Of a DNA stretch of 64,000 nt, positions 24,331-35,536 are shown in pieces. The notes under the pieces were generated by a model. The model was not told where the DNA came from, did no database searches, and saw nothing but the letters and a program-made list of their open reading frames with translations. How positions within the stretch are numbered: position 1 is the first letter of the stretch; every line of letters starts with the position of its first letter. Source of the stretch: Liolophura sinensis (taxonomy: Eukaryota; Mollusca; Polyplacophora; Chitonida; Chitonidae); assembly GCF_032854445.1 (NCBI RefSeq), contig NC_088297.1, forward strand, positions 18,797,127-18,861,126, written 5' to 3'. Both the position numbers and the translations under genes were made by a program.

Positions 24331-24774
24331 ATTAGTTAATTTAATCTTCTTTCGCTCCACGTCAAAATTACAATTCAGCCCATACACCAAAATGGTACTC
24401 AAAGCCATACTCCCAAAGACCTGTTTCGGATACTGAAATGCCATGCATGCAGTTGTCATTTTTATATCATTCTAATAATTATTATTCACCTTGTCATATC
24501 CATTTCGTATTGTTAATAAAGGTATGCTAAGCAAGGCATTCTTTTAGCATTTCCATTTAAAACTGCACGTACCCCAGTTAGGCGTGAAGAAAAAACGTAA
24601 TCCGTGGTCGGCGTATGTCCTGGATACTGCCCAGATAAACGTAAAGATGATGAGAACGAGAAAGACAGGTACAGTCACCATGTTCACCTTCTCTATCGTC
24701 CTCCCACCTTTGATAACGGAGAGCGAAGCGATGAGAACGGAAATAAAGTGAGTCAACACTGGCCAGTTGGATTC

Positions 24775-24992
24775 CTGAAAAAACGCAATAACACAAAACT
24801 GAGACAAATATTTTCCGTTTTATGTAACGGACAGAGAGGCGATGAAAACGGAAAGGAAGCAAGTCAACACTGACCAGCTGGATTCCTGAAGCGCAGAAAC
24901 ACAAAAACTGAGTCAGATACTTTCCGCTTAATACAACAGACAATGAAGCGATGAGAACGGGAAGAAAGTAAGTCAGCACTATCAAACTCTGT
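24775..24992 (-). repeat. Two partial tandem copies of the exon 4 acceptor region
   Basis: Immediately upstream (minus strand) of pseudogene exon 4 lie two further diverged copies of its first part, spaced about 110 bp. One, near 24,890, keeps the acceptor and start (minus strand CAG then GAATCCAGCTGGTCAGTG). The next keeps only GTGCTGACTTACTTTCTTCC and CGTTCTCATCGCTTC. Their frames are not open in the family sense. Confidence 0.75.
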
Positions 24993-25002
24993 CAGTATTC
25001 AT

Positions 25003-25172
25003 TTACTTATTTCTTTGATTGGTGATTTGCGCCATACCCAAGAATATTTCACTTATTCGACGGCGGCCAACATTATGGTTGGAGGAAACCGTGCAGAGCG
25101 CGGGGGAAACCCACAATCATATGCAGATTCTCACAGACCTTACCCTCGTACGGCCGGAGAGGAAGCCGTATG
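25003..25172 (-). mobile_element. SINE-A copy, reverse
   Basis: Reverse tail TTTGATTGGTGATTTGCGCC, body with ACGGCGGCCAACATTATGGT, up to CGTACGGCCGGAGAGGAAGC. Confidence 0.8.
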
Positions 25173-25783
25173 AACTTTGTCAATAGAGAATGAAATAAAT
25201 TTAAAAAGTCTGCTATAACAAATTTACAATTTTCAATAAACCGTATATATGTTACTGAAAGGTATAGCATGTGAATGTTGGGGTGCCATTAGATAACAAA
25301 TACTTACTACGGCAAAAGCGTCGAAAATCCTCTTGCTTTCAGTCTGGTTAGTAGGTAATGGTGTGGTCATACAATGAAAGGCATAATAAAAACACCAGCC
25401 CAGGACGACAGAGTACCAGCATCTGAACGAAAAAAAAAACACAATGTAACTGTCCATTTACTTTTGACTGGTTATTTTAACCGGAGTCAAAAACGTTTCA
25501 GTTGTAGGATGGATGTATAGAGAAAACAACCCCAAGAGAAACCAAGAAGGAGCTGTCGTTTAGTGTTAGGTGCAGACAAGCCTCCTCCTTCATTAAGAGT
25601 GGCAACAAAAGAGACAGCCAGACCTCGGTTTGAACTCACGACATTCTAAACTGATTTAGACCTACTGATCCAACAAAAAACACAGTGTGTCTCCAGATTT
25701 ACCTTCGATTATGGTCAGCTGAGATTTGCTCAGGATATGGCAGAGATTATAGGGCTGATAATTGGCTGACCGAGTTTCAAACC

Positions 25784-25945
25784 AGAGGTCTGTTGGTCTA
25801 ATGGTCTAGACGGTTGACATGTTTTATTGGCGATCGTGTGTCTGACTGAGGTCGCTGGTTCGAATCCCAGAGTTATCTCAGCCAACTATCAGCACTAGAT
25901 TATGTGCCGTATACCCAGAAAATGTAAATCCTAAACAACTGCAAT
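25784..25945 (+). mobile_element. tRNA-headed SINE-like element
   Basis: TCTGTTGGTCTAATGGTCTA looks like an A box and CGCTGGTTCGAATCCCAG is a textbook B box. The spacing is too long for a normal tRNA and no acceptor stem is evident, so a tRNA-derived SINE is more likely. A relative lies at 55,236-55,400. Confidence 0.5.
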
Positions 25946-25968
25946 ACTGTTAGATCTCTGCCGTTAAA

Positions 25969-26192
25969 ATATTTATTTATTTAATTGGTGTTTTATGTCG
26001 TACTAAAGAATATTTCACTTATACGACGGAGGCCAGCCTTATGGTGGGAGAAAACCGACCAGGGCCCTGGAGGGAAACCCACGACCATCCGCAGGTTGCT
26101 GACAGATCTTCCCACTTACGGCGGGAAAGGAAGCCAGCATGAGCGGGACGTGAACTCAAAGCGACCGCTAACCAACTGAGCCACGGAGGCCA
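25969..26192 (-). mobile_element. SINE-A copy, reverse, with head
   Basis: Reverse tail and body, then the reverse tRNA-like head ending in GCTAACCAACTGAGCCACGG. Internally deleted within the head. Confidence 0.82.
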
Positions 26193-26212
26193 CGCCGTTA
26201 AAATAAAAGTGC

Positions 26213-26432
26213 GGCGTACGTCGCCTAGTTGTTAGCGTCCTACTACAGAACAATGACGCAGGAGCAATCAAACTGGCTTCCTCTCCGAACATATGTGGGA
26301 ATGCCTGGCAAAAACCGGCAGATGGTCGTGGGTTTCGTCCTGTCTCCGTCCGGTATCCTCGAACCATAATACTGGCCGCTGATGAAGGTGAAATATTCTT
26401 CAGTATGGCGTAAAACTCGAAATAAAATAGAT
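26213..26432 (+). mobile_element. Degenerate SINE-A copy
   Basis: Head remnant GTCGCCTAGTTGTTAGCGTC, body GGTCGTGGGTTTCGTCCTGT and end box CAGTATGGCGTAAAACTC. It ends about 40 bp from pseudogene exon 2. Confidence 0.7.
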
Positions 26433-27030
26433 ACATAAATTAAAATGGAAGTTTTTGCTTCGGAACTTACCCCATTACGATAGGGATGAACGTAACCCAT
26501 CCTCCCATCCAGATCGCCGTGTCTCCGAGAAACTGACGAAAATGATTGGACAACAGCTTTCCCAGTAAATCGACCAATCGCGTACTCGATAAGCAGCATT
26601 GGTATTGACCAGAAGAGAAGGAAAAGTAACCATACAAGTAGGAATACGAGACAGCCTGTGTAAAATATCAGTAGGAATTTTTATTGGCTGAAATGAGCCT
26701 CAGACCATATAATTCGCTGCGAGTACATAAGTTAGCAATGTTGTATAACAATTAATTGAATACACCTAGTAACAACCCTATTTCGCCTTATAATTCTCTC
26801 TCCAAAAATTGCAGTTTTAACTTTTGTCTACAGCTCTACGGGAAGGCAGCAATGTTGTTGTTGTTGTTGTTTTGGGGCTGATGATCTCCTTTCTCGTGAG
26901 GTGCAATTTTGAAATGCGTCTGCCTCGCAGAATGTGGACCTCACATCGACCCTTTTTCTTGTTCACAACTACATTATGGATAAATCCTTTACGAACAGAA
27001 CAGAACAAAATGTTTCCTTCCAATCAAGAG

Positions 27031-27313
27031 GGGCCTTTGTGGCTCAGTCGGTTAGTGCGCTAACGCAGCGTAATGACCCAGGAGCCTCTCACCAATGCGG
27101 TCGCTGTGAGTCAAGTCCAGCTCATGCTGGCTTCCTCTCCGGCCGTACGTGGGAAGGTTTGTCAACAACCTGCGGATGGTCGTGGGTTTCCCCGGGCTCT
27201 GCCCGGTTTCCACCCACCATAATGCTGACGCCGGTCGTATAAGTGAAAATATTCTTGAGTACGGCGTAAAACACCAATCAAAGAAATAAATAAATAAATA
27301 AATAAATAAATCA
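27031..27313 (+). mobile_element. SINE-A copy, full length
   Basis: Head GCCTTTGTGGCTCAGTCGGT with A box, CTGTGAGTCAAGTCCAGCTC in the B-box region, intact body, GAGTACGGCGTAAAACACCA and (AAAT)n. Confidence 0.88.
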
Positions 27314-27397
27314 AATCAAGACACAAAATTGTGTGTCACAAGACTTTTATAACTGGACTGTACCCAGAAAATAACGCTACAACAGTTCACCCACATA

Positions 27398-27552
27398 GTT
27401 TATTTATTTATTTCATTGCTGTTTTACGCCGTCCTCATGAATATTTCACTCATACGACGATGGCGGCCAGCAGGTTGCTGGCAGACCTTCACACAAAAGA
27501 CCAGAGAGGAAGCCAGCATGAGCTGGACTTGAACTCACAGAGACAGCATTGG
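27398..27552 (-). mobile_element. SINE-A copy, reverse, internally deleted
   Basis: Reverse tail and end box run into GGCGGCCAGCAGGTTGCTGG, so the central body is missing. The head region follows. Confidence 0.75.
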
Positions 27553-27591
27553 CGTGACTGTGACACTCGGGCAAGTGATACGTCTCTAAGT

Positions 27592-27762
27592 CACATTATT
27601 ATGACACCAGGTCCACCAGTCATGTTTCCCTACTCTAACCTCTTAGTGATGAGAGCCAAGCCATGCAGCAATACGTTTAAAGTTTAAACCAGACCAGGGT
27701 TTGATCTCAGGTCAAATCGACCTCGAGGCGGACGCTCTGACATTATGCCACCGAAGTGGGGA
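27592..27762 (-). mobile_element. SINE-B fragment
   Basis: TATTATGACACCAGGTCCAC, a CAGTCATGTTTCC block and a GGTTTGATCTC..GAGGCGGACGCTCTGAC head-like end match the SINE-B layout. It lies next to pseudogene exon 1. Confidence 0.6.
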
Positions 27763-27944
27763 AGTAAATAGAGAAACAAGCATGCTTACCCTTCCCATCA
27801 CTGTTCTCTGCTACGATTCTGGGAACCTCCAGATGTTTCCTGTCCCTACCATACAGCCCATACAAGATAGGATGAGACCCAGCCGGGAGGAGAAACCCTC
27901 GTCCCCAACCCCCGGACCATCCTGTTAAAGGCCAAGTACACCTT

Positions 27945-28090
27945 GAGAGTTTTGTTTATACAAATAGAGCAAGAATAAAATAATTAGACATAAGAGCACA
28001 AAACCAGAACAGCAACGGTATTGTGATGGTTGGAAAATGGTCACATGACGTAACCAATCAAATCCGGCATTATTATATATGGCGACTTAT
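27945..28090 (+). repeat. Family C repeat fragment
   Basis: CCAGAACAGCAACGGTATTG, ATGGTCACATGACGTAACCA and ATCAAATCCGG correspond to the start of a family C unit. Confidence 0.5.
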
Positions 28091-28097
28091 TAGTGCC

Positions 28098-28253
28098 ATG
28101 CAGCCGTACGTGGGAAGGTCTCCCAGCAACCTACGGATGGTCGTGGGTTATTTCAGGGCTGTCCCCGGTTTCCCCCCACCATAATGCTGGCCCTGCCATC
28201 GTATAAGCGAAATATTTCTTGAGTACGGCGTACAATCAAATATATAAATAAAT
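28098..28253 (+). mobile_element. SINE-A copy, 5' truncated
   Basis: From GCAGCCGTACGTGGGAAGGT through the body to TTGAGTACGGCGTACAATCA and an AAAT tail. Confidence 0.8.
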
Positions 28254-28259
28254 ATGAAA

Positions 28260-29029
28260 TAAGCCAGATAGCTGTTTTAGTTCGTGCATCAATCTGCATG
28301 AGCAATTCTGGTAATACGTGGAATAAACAAAAGCACATTGTCATAAATGCCTACGCTACAAGCCAAATTGTCAGCCCAGGTCTAATTTGTGTGCTTATTT
28401 TGTCTGATTTGGACTTGAAACAATGATTAAGCCAATTTAATGACTTTTCTGTCACGAAGACTTTCATAAAATGCACGAAACGTGCTGAAACGTGCTTTAA
28501 CCTAGCCACATGGACTTGTTTGTTCCACAGCGAAGAAATCTCGGTCATGCGCACTGAAAAAAGCTATCTTGCTAACTTCATTTTTCGGATGTTTGCCATG
28601 TATACTTGCTGGCAAGGCACCTTGTCAAGCTGTAAAATTAGAATAGTAAGTTAATCGGTTGAAACAGAAAATAATTTTTTTTACAAAGAATATGATGATG
28701 TACATTGTAGCCAAAAGCATTTGATTTGGCGAAAGATTTACCGTTAGAGATAAAGAGACACTGTTTGGTGGTCTAATAAACACCGTAATTACTTATGATT
28801 ATTTTATGAAATCTTCTCAACAGATCATGTATGTTTTCTTTCAATAAAATTTTTCACCCCAAAAATACCACACTTGTAATCCCTTTAAACAGGTGTAATT
28901 TGGCTGTTTTTTAAACTTGGTGAACAATATCTCTTTTTTCTCTAATGTTAAACATTTTGCCAAATCAAGGGCCTTTTGTTTCAATGAAGGTTATCCCCTG
29001 CGTTTCAACATAGACTGTGTGGCTAGATG
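28260..29029. other. Intergenic, nothing recognisable
   Basis: No coding family, RNA gene or known repeat found in this stretch. Confidence 0.6.
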
Positions 29030-29405
29030 AAAGTGAATCCCGAATAACAACAGATATGACACTATATCATAATTCTGCAACCTGCGGATGGTCGTGGGTT
29101 TCCTCACACCGCAATGCTGTCCGCCGTCGTATACGTGAAATATTCCCGAGTACGGCGTCAAACACCAATCAAATAAATAAATCAATACATAAAAAGAATA
29201 CATAAATATTCATGAAAATGAATCACGAATAACAACAGATATGGCACTATATCATAATTCTGCAACCTGCGGATGGTCGTGGGTTTCCTCCGGGCTCTGC
29301 CCGGTTTCAGCCTACCGTAATGCTGGCCGCCGTCGTATGAGTGAAATATTCTTGAGTAAGGCGTAAAACACCAATCAAATAAATAAATAAATATCATAAT
29401 TCTGA
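29030..29405 (+). repeat. Tandem duplication carrying two 5'-truncated SINE-A copies
   Basis: A segment of about 185 bp (AATAACAACAGATATGACAC, ATATCATAATTCTG, truncated SINE-A) occurs twice: SINE parts at 29,072-29,190 and 29,262-29,394. ATCATAATTCTG precedes each SINE and also follows the second, so it looks like the target-site duplication of the original insertion. Confidence 0.8.
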
Positions 29406-29495
29406 ATGTCTATGATAAGCTGGATGTTCTTGGAGTATATGTCGTTTCGACATATGCTACGTTAGTAACACGCTCTTGACAGAGCATGCGTTGCT

Positions 29496-30083
29496 CTCTA
29501 CGTTCGCTTTACATCACTGTCACCTCTCGCAAAAATTTCTAGAGACATCTTGAACAACGCACGCGCTAGCGCAGCGTAATGTCCCAGGAGTCTCTCACCA
29601 AGTTCAAGTCCAGCTCATGCTGGCTTTCTCTCCGGCCGTATGTGGGAAGGTCTGTCAGCTACCTGCGGATGGTCGTGGGTTTCCCCCGGGTTCTGCCCGG
29701 TTTCCACCCACCATAATGCTGGCCGCCGTCGTATAAGTGAAATATTCTTAAGTACGGCGTAAAACACCAATCAAACAAACAAACAAACTTGAACAACGCC
29801 CATGTCACTAGGGTCACAGTGATGAGGCAGGAAGTGATGTCGGAAAACACAAAAACTGCGTCTTAACATGTGTTTCTAATTTTTCTTTATACACAGGTAT
29901 TCAATTTGTCTAAAATGTGTACAACACGATTCCAGCCAACACCTGAAACAATCTTATTCATGAATGTTGATCAAATAGTTCAGCGCAAGGACACCGGTGA
30001 TGAGGCTAAGTATAAACAAGCCTACGTGTGTCAAGCAAAGGTCAAGCTTGTCTATTGGTGGCAGTGATGTAAAGCGATAGAAG
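29496..30083. mobile_element. Foldback MITE, family D, split by a SINE
   Basis: Left end CTCTACGTTCGCTTTACATC, right end GATGTAAAGCGATAGAAG: inverted terminal repeats. The interior CAGGAAGTGATGTCGGAAAA matches the other copies. A SINE-A occupies 29,561-29,787. Confidence 0.78.
29561..29787 (+). mobile_element. SINE-A insertion with clear target-site duplication
   Basis: CTTGAACAACGC lies directly before (29,549-29,560) and after (29,788-29,799) this copy. It begins within the tRNA-like head (ACGCGCTAGCGCAGCGTAAT) and ends in (AAAC)n. Removing it rejoins the host MITE. Confidence 0.9.
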
Positions 30084-30509
30084 TGAGAAGTAAGGAGTAT
30101 GCGTTAACAAAAGATTTACATTGAATGACACTACATGTATGGAGGGCTGTCACAACAACAACGCAGCTGTTGCCGAGACACCCGCGCACCTTACGGGATT
30201 TCTTAGCGCGGGGAATACCTCGAGTAGAGGGCGGAATTGCTTACCTGAATAGCTGTCATTACGTGACACCCTGGCGACGGTGCAAGTCTCACAAGAGGTC
30301 AATTCAATTTGACACCTGAAAGAAAGAGAGAGAATATATATCAAACAATCAGCAATCTACGCCTATATTTAACCGTTTACGCGAATAAAAAAAACCTTCA
30401 CGATTGTTGTAAAAGACGCTGCCTTTTGGGATGCTAAAACGCTTCTGAAAAACAAATTTTTCAAAAGAACTGGCTGATTATCTCGTTGCAGTTACCTCAA
30501 CTTTACATT

Positions 30510-30598
30510 TCTCGCACCATAATGTTGGGCGCCGTTGTATAGGATAAATATTTTGGGGTAGCCTACGGCGCAAAACACCAATCAAATCAATGAATATA
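30510..30598 (+). mobile_element. SINE-A fragment
   Basis: CGCACCATAATGTTGGGCGC, then a diverged end box GGCGCAAAACACCAATCAAA. Confidence 0.65.
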
Positions 30599-30599
30599 T

Positions 30600-31795
30600 C
30601 AACTTCACAAATCCCATATTTGCATCCAACGGCGAATGTGCAAGAAAATGTGTTAAACCCTAACATGATGTTCAATGTTCTTCACAGCTCAACTGTTTAA
30701 GGGTAATCGATATAGCTTCTTGGCAGTAAAATTCATGTAACACTGCACCAAATAGATTCGTATCACCAGATTGAATGGAAGGTGGATAAAACATCATTTT
30801 CTACCCACTGCGAGTGAAGACACGTGTCATTTCGTCGGCAAGATTACCTCTCAGGAGGAGGTCAGTCGCCACGGGCAAAATATTTTCCGTTCTGAGCATC
30901 ACAGTTGAAATTCTGATATATTTTAACTAGGTGCAAAAACAGTACAGAAATTTATAGTGTATCAGCAAACTACAAGTATAATGTCTGTTAAGCAGTATTA
31001 GCCAATCAGTACGTGCCCCAGCACTGTGCGAGATTTCTTCTGAATAATTTGGGTAACTGGTTGATTCTCAAAGCTGTCAAATTCACCATTTCCACATTGG
31101 CAAATAACACAAAAACATGAAAATATTGTCAACTGGGATCCCAAACTTGTCACTTTCAATTCCAATGCCCTTGATCAGACTACAGCCATTATATTACATC
31201 GTGCAACACCCTGGTGTCAAAAACATGAAAAATTCACTCAATTCAAAACACACTCACCAGCATTTAAAAAATGCATTCAACGATCAAGAGTAAAAATGTA
31301 CATCATCTCAAACAACTATAACAAACACATTGCCGTCCACCGATAGGGCTAGGCGCCACAGCTGAAAATATCTCGCTGAAATCAACTGTAAATAACACAA
31401 AATAAGCACTATTCCCTGAGTACTGTTCATGAAGACTACCGCAGAATACAATTAATATAGCTGGCACTCTAAATGTACAATATGAACATGGTACACCCAT
31501 GCTGCAACAGCTGTGTAATATATACAAGTATCCTGGGGCAGACAATCAGGTGTTGATATTAGATTGATCTCCATCACCCCCAGCTAATACGCTTTGCCCA
31601 TGGCCATGTGGTTAACACATGAAAGCCTCTAAAATGTGAAAATCAATTCCGTTTTTCATCGATCGTTTGCAGCGGAAAATATTGTAAAACTAAAAATGTT
31701 TCGGCCACTCACGCAGTCAAAGTGGATACGAAGTAACGGTATATTAACGGTATACATCCACGGGCAAGCTGACTGTACAGTTGGGTTAATATGTA
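30600..31795. other. Intergenic, nothing recognisable
   Basis: Short open frames only, with no family signature. No repeat family identified. Confidence 0.6.
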
Positions 31796-31990
31796 TATAT
31801 ACTTGGGTTTTTATGTCGTACAATTTTTAAGTCAAATGACAACGAGGAGTCATCAGGTGTGTATACATATACTGTGTCCTCTTGTGGCAGGGCGAGCTGA
31901 CACCGGGTCAACCATTCCTGTTGCCCTGTTCTAATCTCTGACCTATCAGTGTTGAGTGCCAATCCAGGCAGCAACAAATTCCCTTTTTCA
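31796..31990 (-). mobile_element. SINE-B fragment
   Basis: TTGGGTTTTTATGTCGTACA, then AAATGACAACGAGGAGTCAT, GACACCGGGTCAACCA and CAGTGTTGAGTGCCAATCCA follow the SINE-B order. The tRNA-like head is missing. Confidence 0.65.
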
Positions 31991-33296
31991 GTCTTTTGTA
32001 TGAATCAACCTGAGCTTCAAAATCTCCCCAATCCTCCGCACTAAAATCGTCTTCCTATACGTTCACAGGACAGGAAACTCTCGCTTCCGTATGGCCACGG
32101 CAACAGTGCATAGAGCATAACACCGTGAGCTTCATATAAAACCACATCAATATCTTCACATGCATGGATAATTCCATTTGTTACAAACTGCATAATAAAA
32201 ATCCGACATAATGTAATACACATTTCATCATCTTAACAATGATATTAATTAATCAACTGATAATACGATAATACATTAGACATCTGCTAATCTATGCTTC
32301 CAAGGGACTGCAATAAAATTACTATTTGCAGTCGAGAACTATATAGGCTTATTATATATGCATGTATGTGCTTCATATCCCAACCCTCTTACCTTTTAGT
32401 AGTGGCATTCGTGTATACCTTGTCCGGAAACTTTTTCAACGAGTTCGGCAAGCCATGTCAGAAATAAGGTGGAAATATTTCAAAAACTGAAACTGGTACT
32501 CACTTTGAATGAACTTAGCCTTCCGTGAAGACGATGTGTTCATGTAACATAATGTTTCACTGCATAATCTGAATCTTACCTATACAGGTTAATATACATC
32601 AGGTAAAACTGTCCGCAGTCAGTGGTTCTTCCGAAAAATCCAAGGGCAAATAACCCTTGTATAGCCCGGGTGTATTGTATATTGTATATAGTCCCAGGTA
32701 CAGCAAATCAGGCTATCAGTTAGGCTCGATCTTTCATAATGCATTCAACATGCAATGCTTCTGTCCCTCTTCTGTATATACAAGTACAGTAATCCAAAAC
32801 TTCTGATAACATTCATTCTCTAAATTGCCTAGAAACGGGCTAAATTCCGCGACCTGCACAGGGCTGTTGTATACTGACTCCATCAATTTAATCTGCGACT
32901 GGCTTGTAAGTGAACTGGTGTTAGGATTTAAGTTTTACATAAAACGGTAGAGAATGAGTGAGTACAACAGCTGTCCAAATCATTCGTAAACCAATCATGT
33001 GATCCAGTGTGTGGTAAACTCCACGCGGGCAACAAATGTATAACCCGCGACACCTGTTGTACCTTCTACAACGGACGTCATGCAGTTGGGGCTGCCCCGT
33101 TTGATACTTTCTGCAATGAACGTCAATCTGGGCCGCGGGAGTCCAGTTCACACTAGCTTCCACTCCGGTCGGACGTGTGAAGGTCTGGCAATAAAACACC
33201 AGTCAAATAAAATCAAATTCTATCAAATTCTATGCCGAAACTGTTCTCATCTATAAATGGTTCTCATTTATAATTATGCTTCTTGTCAGATAGACT

Positions 33297-33300
<4 letters not shown>
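31991..33300. other. Intergenic; a weak SINE-A remnant near 33,150-33,215
   Basis: TAAAACACCAGTCAAATAAA and CTTCCACTCCGGTCGGACGT suggest a badly worn SINE-A. Nothing else recognised. Confidence 0.45.

Positions 33301-33380
<80 letters not shown>
33301..33380. repeat. (AT)n microsatellite
   Basis: An uninterrupted AT dinucleotide run of about 80 bp. Confidence 0.97.
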
Positions 33381-33382
<2 letters not shown>

Positions 33383-33640
33383 AAAAGTAATCACATCTAA
33401 CGCTATGTCTAGTCTTGCCGTAATTAAACCCTTTTTGAAGCTTTTTTATTAAATAAAACTTAGTTTAGACACATATTTCACCATTCATGCAGTCCTCAAT
33501 TACAATTATGCTCCTCGTGGAAGCACACTATAAATATACCTCCTAAGGGTAAAATCTAGATAAAGAAGAATATTCTATCGACTGACATTTGAGTACATTT
33601 TATACGCGGATTTAATATTCCCGGTTTTGTTTGTAAAAGT

Positions 33641-33891
33641 CCACATACAGTGAAAAATAAAATCTGTTAATTTTAACAGAAAGTCTGTTGAGTGATACTA
33701 GAGTGTATTCTATTATTAAAATATAATGCTGTCTCATATTCAACATATTATCCTGTTAGTCTAATAGAATCTTTATGTTGAATTAACAGAATATGTGTGT
33801 TATATTTAAAGGTATAATACAGAATACATTCTAGCATCACTCAGACAACAGACTTTTTATTATAATTAACAGATTAATGTTTTGAGTGTAT
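33641..33891. mobile_element. Foldback MITE, family E
   Basis: The left arm (ATCTGTTAATTTTAACAG, GAGTGATACTAGAGTGTATT) is the inverse of the right arm (AATACATTCTAGCATCACTC, TTAACAGATT). A second copy with the same arms is at 57,907-58,263. No coding capacity. Confidence 0.72.
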
Positions 33892-33939
33892 GTAAAAGTG
33901 TCAGGTGACCACTTCTGATGCAATCTCATGTCCAGTCTG

Positions 33940-34060
33940 GTCTATTTATTTATTTATTTATTTATTTGTGTTTTACTCTGCATAGAGACAGTTTTCTTAA
34001 CCATGGATACGTCTATGTTTATGGGTGGAGCAAACCGGAGAAAGTTCGATACAAACCAAC
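33940..34060 (-). mobile_element. Degenerate SINE-A, reverse
   Basis: A (TTTA)n start followed by TTTGTGTTTTACTC and a worn GGTGGAGCAAACCGGAG. Confidence 0.5.
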
Positions 34061-34099
34061 TTTAGTACATGCGCTAAGAGCCCTTTCTAGATTTATTGA

Positions 34100-35356
34100 T
34101 GGAGAGTAATTTAATTTGTGATATTCCGCAGATTTTGTAGAACATCCGTTGGGACGTTTTCTCCTTAAAATATACAATTAATATATAGATTCAAATTTTG
34201 ATCACTTTCGGTCATACGAAAAGTGCTAAACATTTATGCCCTGATTTCTTTCTGTAATTATTTAAGAGATTCACATTAGAGTAAAGCACAGTCCTTGTAA
34301 TGCATAGTCCATGGGTCGGCGGCGGCTTTAAGCCAGGTGATTTGTAAGGTTATCCATTAACGTGAGCGCCATCAAACTGGCCTAAGTAAACACATTCTGA
34401 GCATGGTTTTGAACTTAAGTCGTATAAATGGGTTAAACTATGAAAATAATCCATACATAGATAATATGTTTTAATTAAATCATCATTTTTCCAGAAAAAG
34501 TCATTAAGATGCATGCTATAAAGTGCAACAGTAATTAGAACGTATACCTGATTGTAACTTTAGATTTTATATATAGCAGACGTTTTGTATCGTTTCTTAA
34601 CTGACTGAGTGTGCGTCAGTGTAACTGGATATTCATGTATCGATTACTCCGACTGTTATCATATCACCGGTCTAAAGTATATTTTTTTATCGTATATCTT
34701 ATTTTTCAAAGTCATGTGCACATCACGTGGCTTCGTCTGAGTAGGAGTAGACGACGAATAATGTTTGAAAGCTTGGGTAATAAGAATAATGTGTACTTAG
34801 TCAAGTAACAGTGAACAAATCGGCGTAATTGCCTCGGGGAGTTACCGTGTTATGTTCTGCTAATCATTTAGGCCTATAGTTAACTTTCTGTTGTACCGGT
34901 AATGTCAGGAAAATACTACACGAGGTTCGGCTAACGGCATTTCTAGGGCACTTTGATTTTTAGGAACTAGAAGACCTCGACATGTCCCAAGGCGAGCGGT
35001 TTGGACTGCTACAGGTACTTTTGTCTGTTTTGTCTGTTTCATTTCAAATTATCAGATTAAGAAGTTCATAGTTGTCTCCCTTTGTACCACCCTTCAGTTC
35101 GTCGTTGTACGCTTTGGATGTGACAGTTATATATGTCGTATCCCAAAGTCCCATATGATCTGCAACACAAGATAGCCTCTCCCACACGACAGACTAATGA
35201 GGTCAGGTTAATACAGCTATCCACTGAGCACCCTTTAATTATGAAAACATTTAACAGTACCACATTTCTTACTTTCGATGTAAGAAATGGGGTGGGGGGG
35301 CTGGGCGCATAAGCTTGAAAGCGTTCAAATGAAGGGTAAATTGTGTCATTTATGAT
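34100..35356. other. Intergenic, nothing recognisable
   Basis: No repeat family or coding signature found. Confidence 0.6.
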
Positions 35357-35536
35357 ATTTATTTATTAATTTATTTGTTTCATTGGTGTTTTACAACGTA
35401 CTCAAGAATGTTTCACTTATACGACGGCGGCCAGCATTACGGTGGGAGGAAAATGGGCATAGCCCGGGGAAAACTCATGACCATCCACAGGTTGCTGACA
35501 GACCTTCTCACATACGGCCGAAGAGGAAGCCAACAC
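35357..35536 (-). mobile_element. SINE-A copy, reverse
   Basis: CATTGGTGTTTTACAACGTA, body ACGGCGGCCAGCATTACGGT, ending CATACGGCCGAAGAGGAAGC. Confidence 0.82.

Larger units (their letters stand above)
19005..27921 (-). pseudogene. SLC6 (NSS) sodium-coupled transporter copy with frameshifts
   Basis: Paralogue of the intact SLC6 gene at 39,548-52,885 on the other strand. Exons, 5' to 3' on the minus strand: 27790-27921, 26471-26655, 25308-25422, 24573-24774, 23941-24103, 22718-22852, 21819-21958, 21382-21625, 19005-19314. Exons 3 to 8 have the same lengths as the intact gene (115, 202, 163, 135, 140, 244). TM1 (GCMVGTGNIWRFP), TM3 and TM6-8 are recognisable. Against the intact copy I see four single-base indels: one base missing at about 27,820/27,821 (TAG follows at 27,811-27,813), one extra T in the run at 26,539-26,542 (exon 185 versus 184 nt), one extra G at 24,042-24,044 and one base missing near 23,996. 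The last exon is uninterrupted where the intact gene has an intron. No start-codon exon was found. Assembly errors are the main alternative. Confidence 0.85.

Noticed and set aside
25784-25945. tRNA gene
   Set aside because: A good B box and an A-box-like start, but the spacing is too long and no acceptor or anticodon stem can be drawn. The same pattern recurs elsewhere as a repeat.
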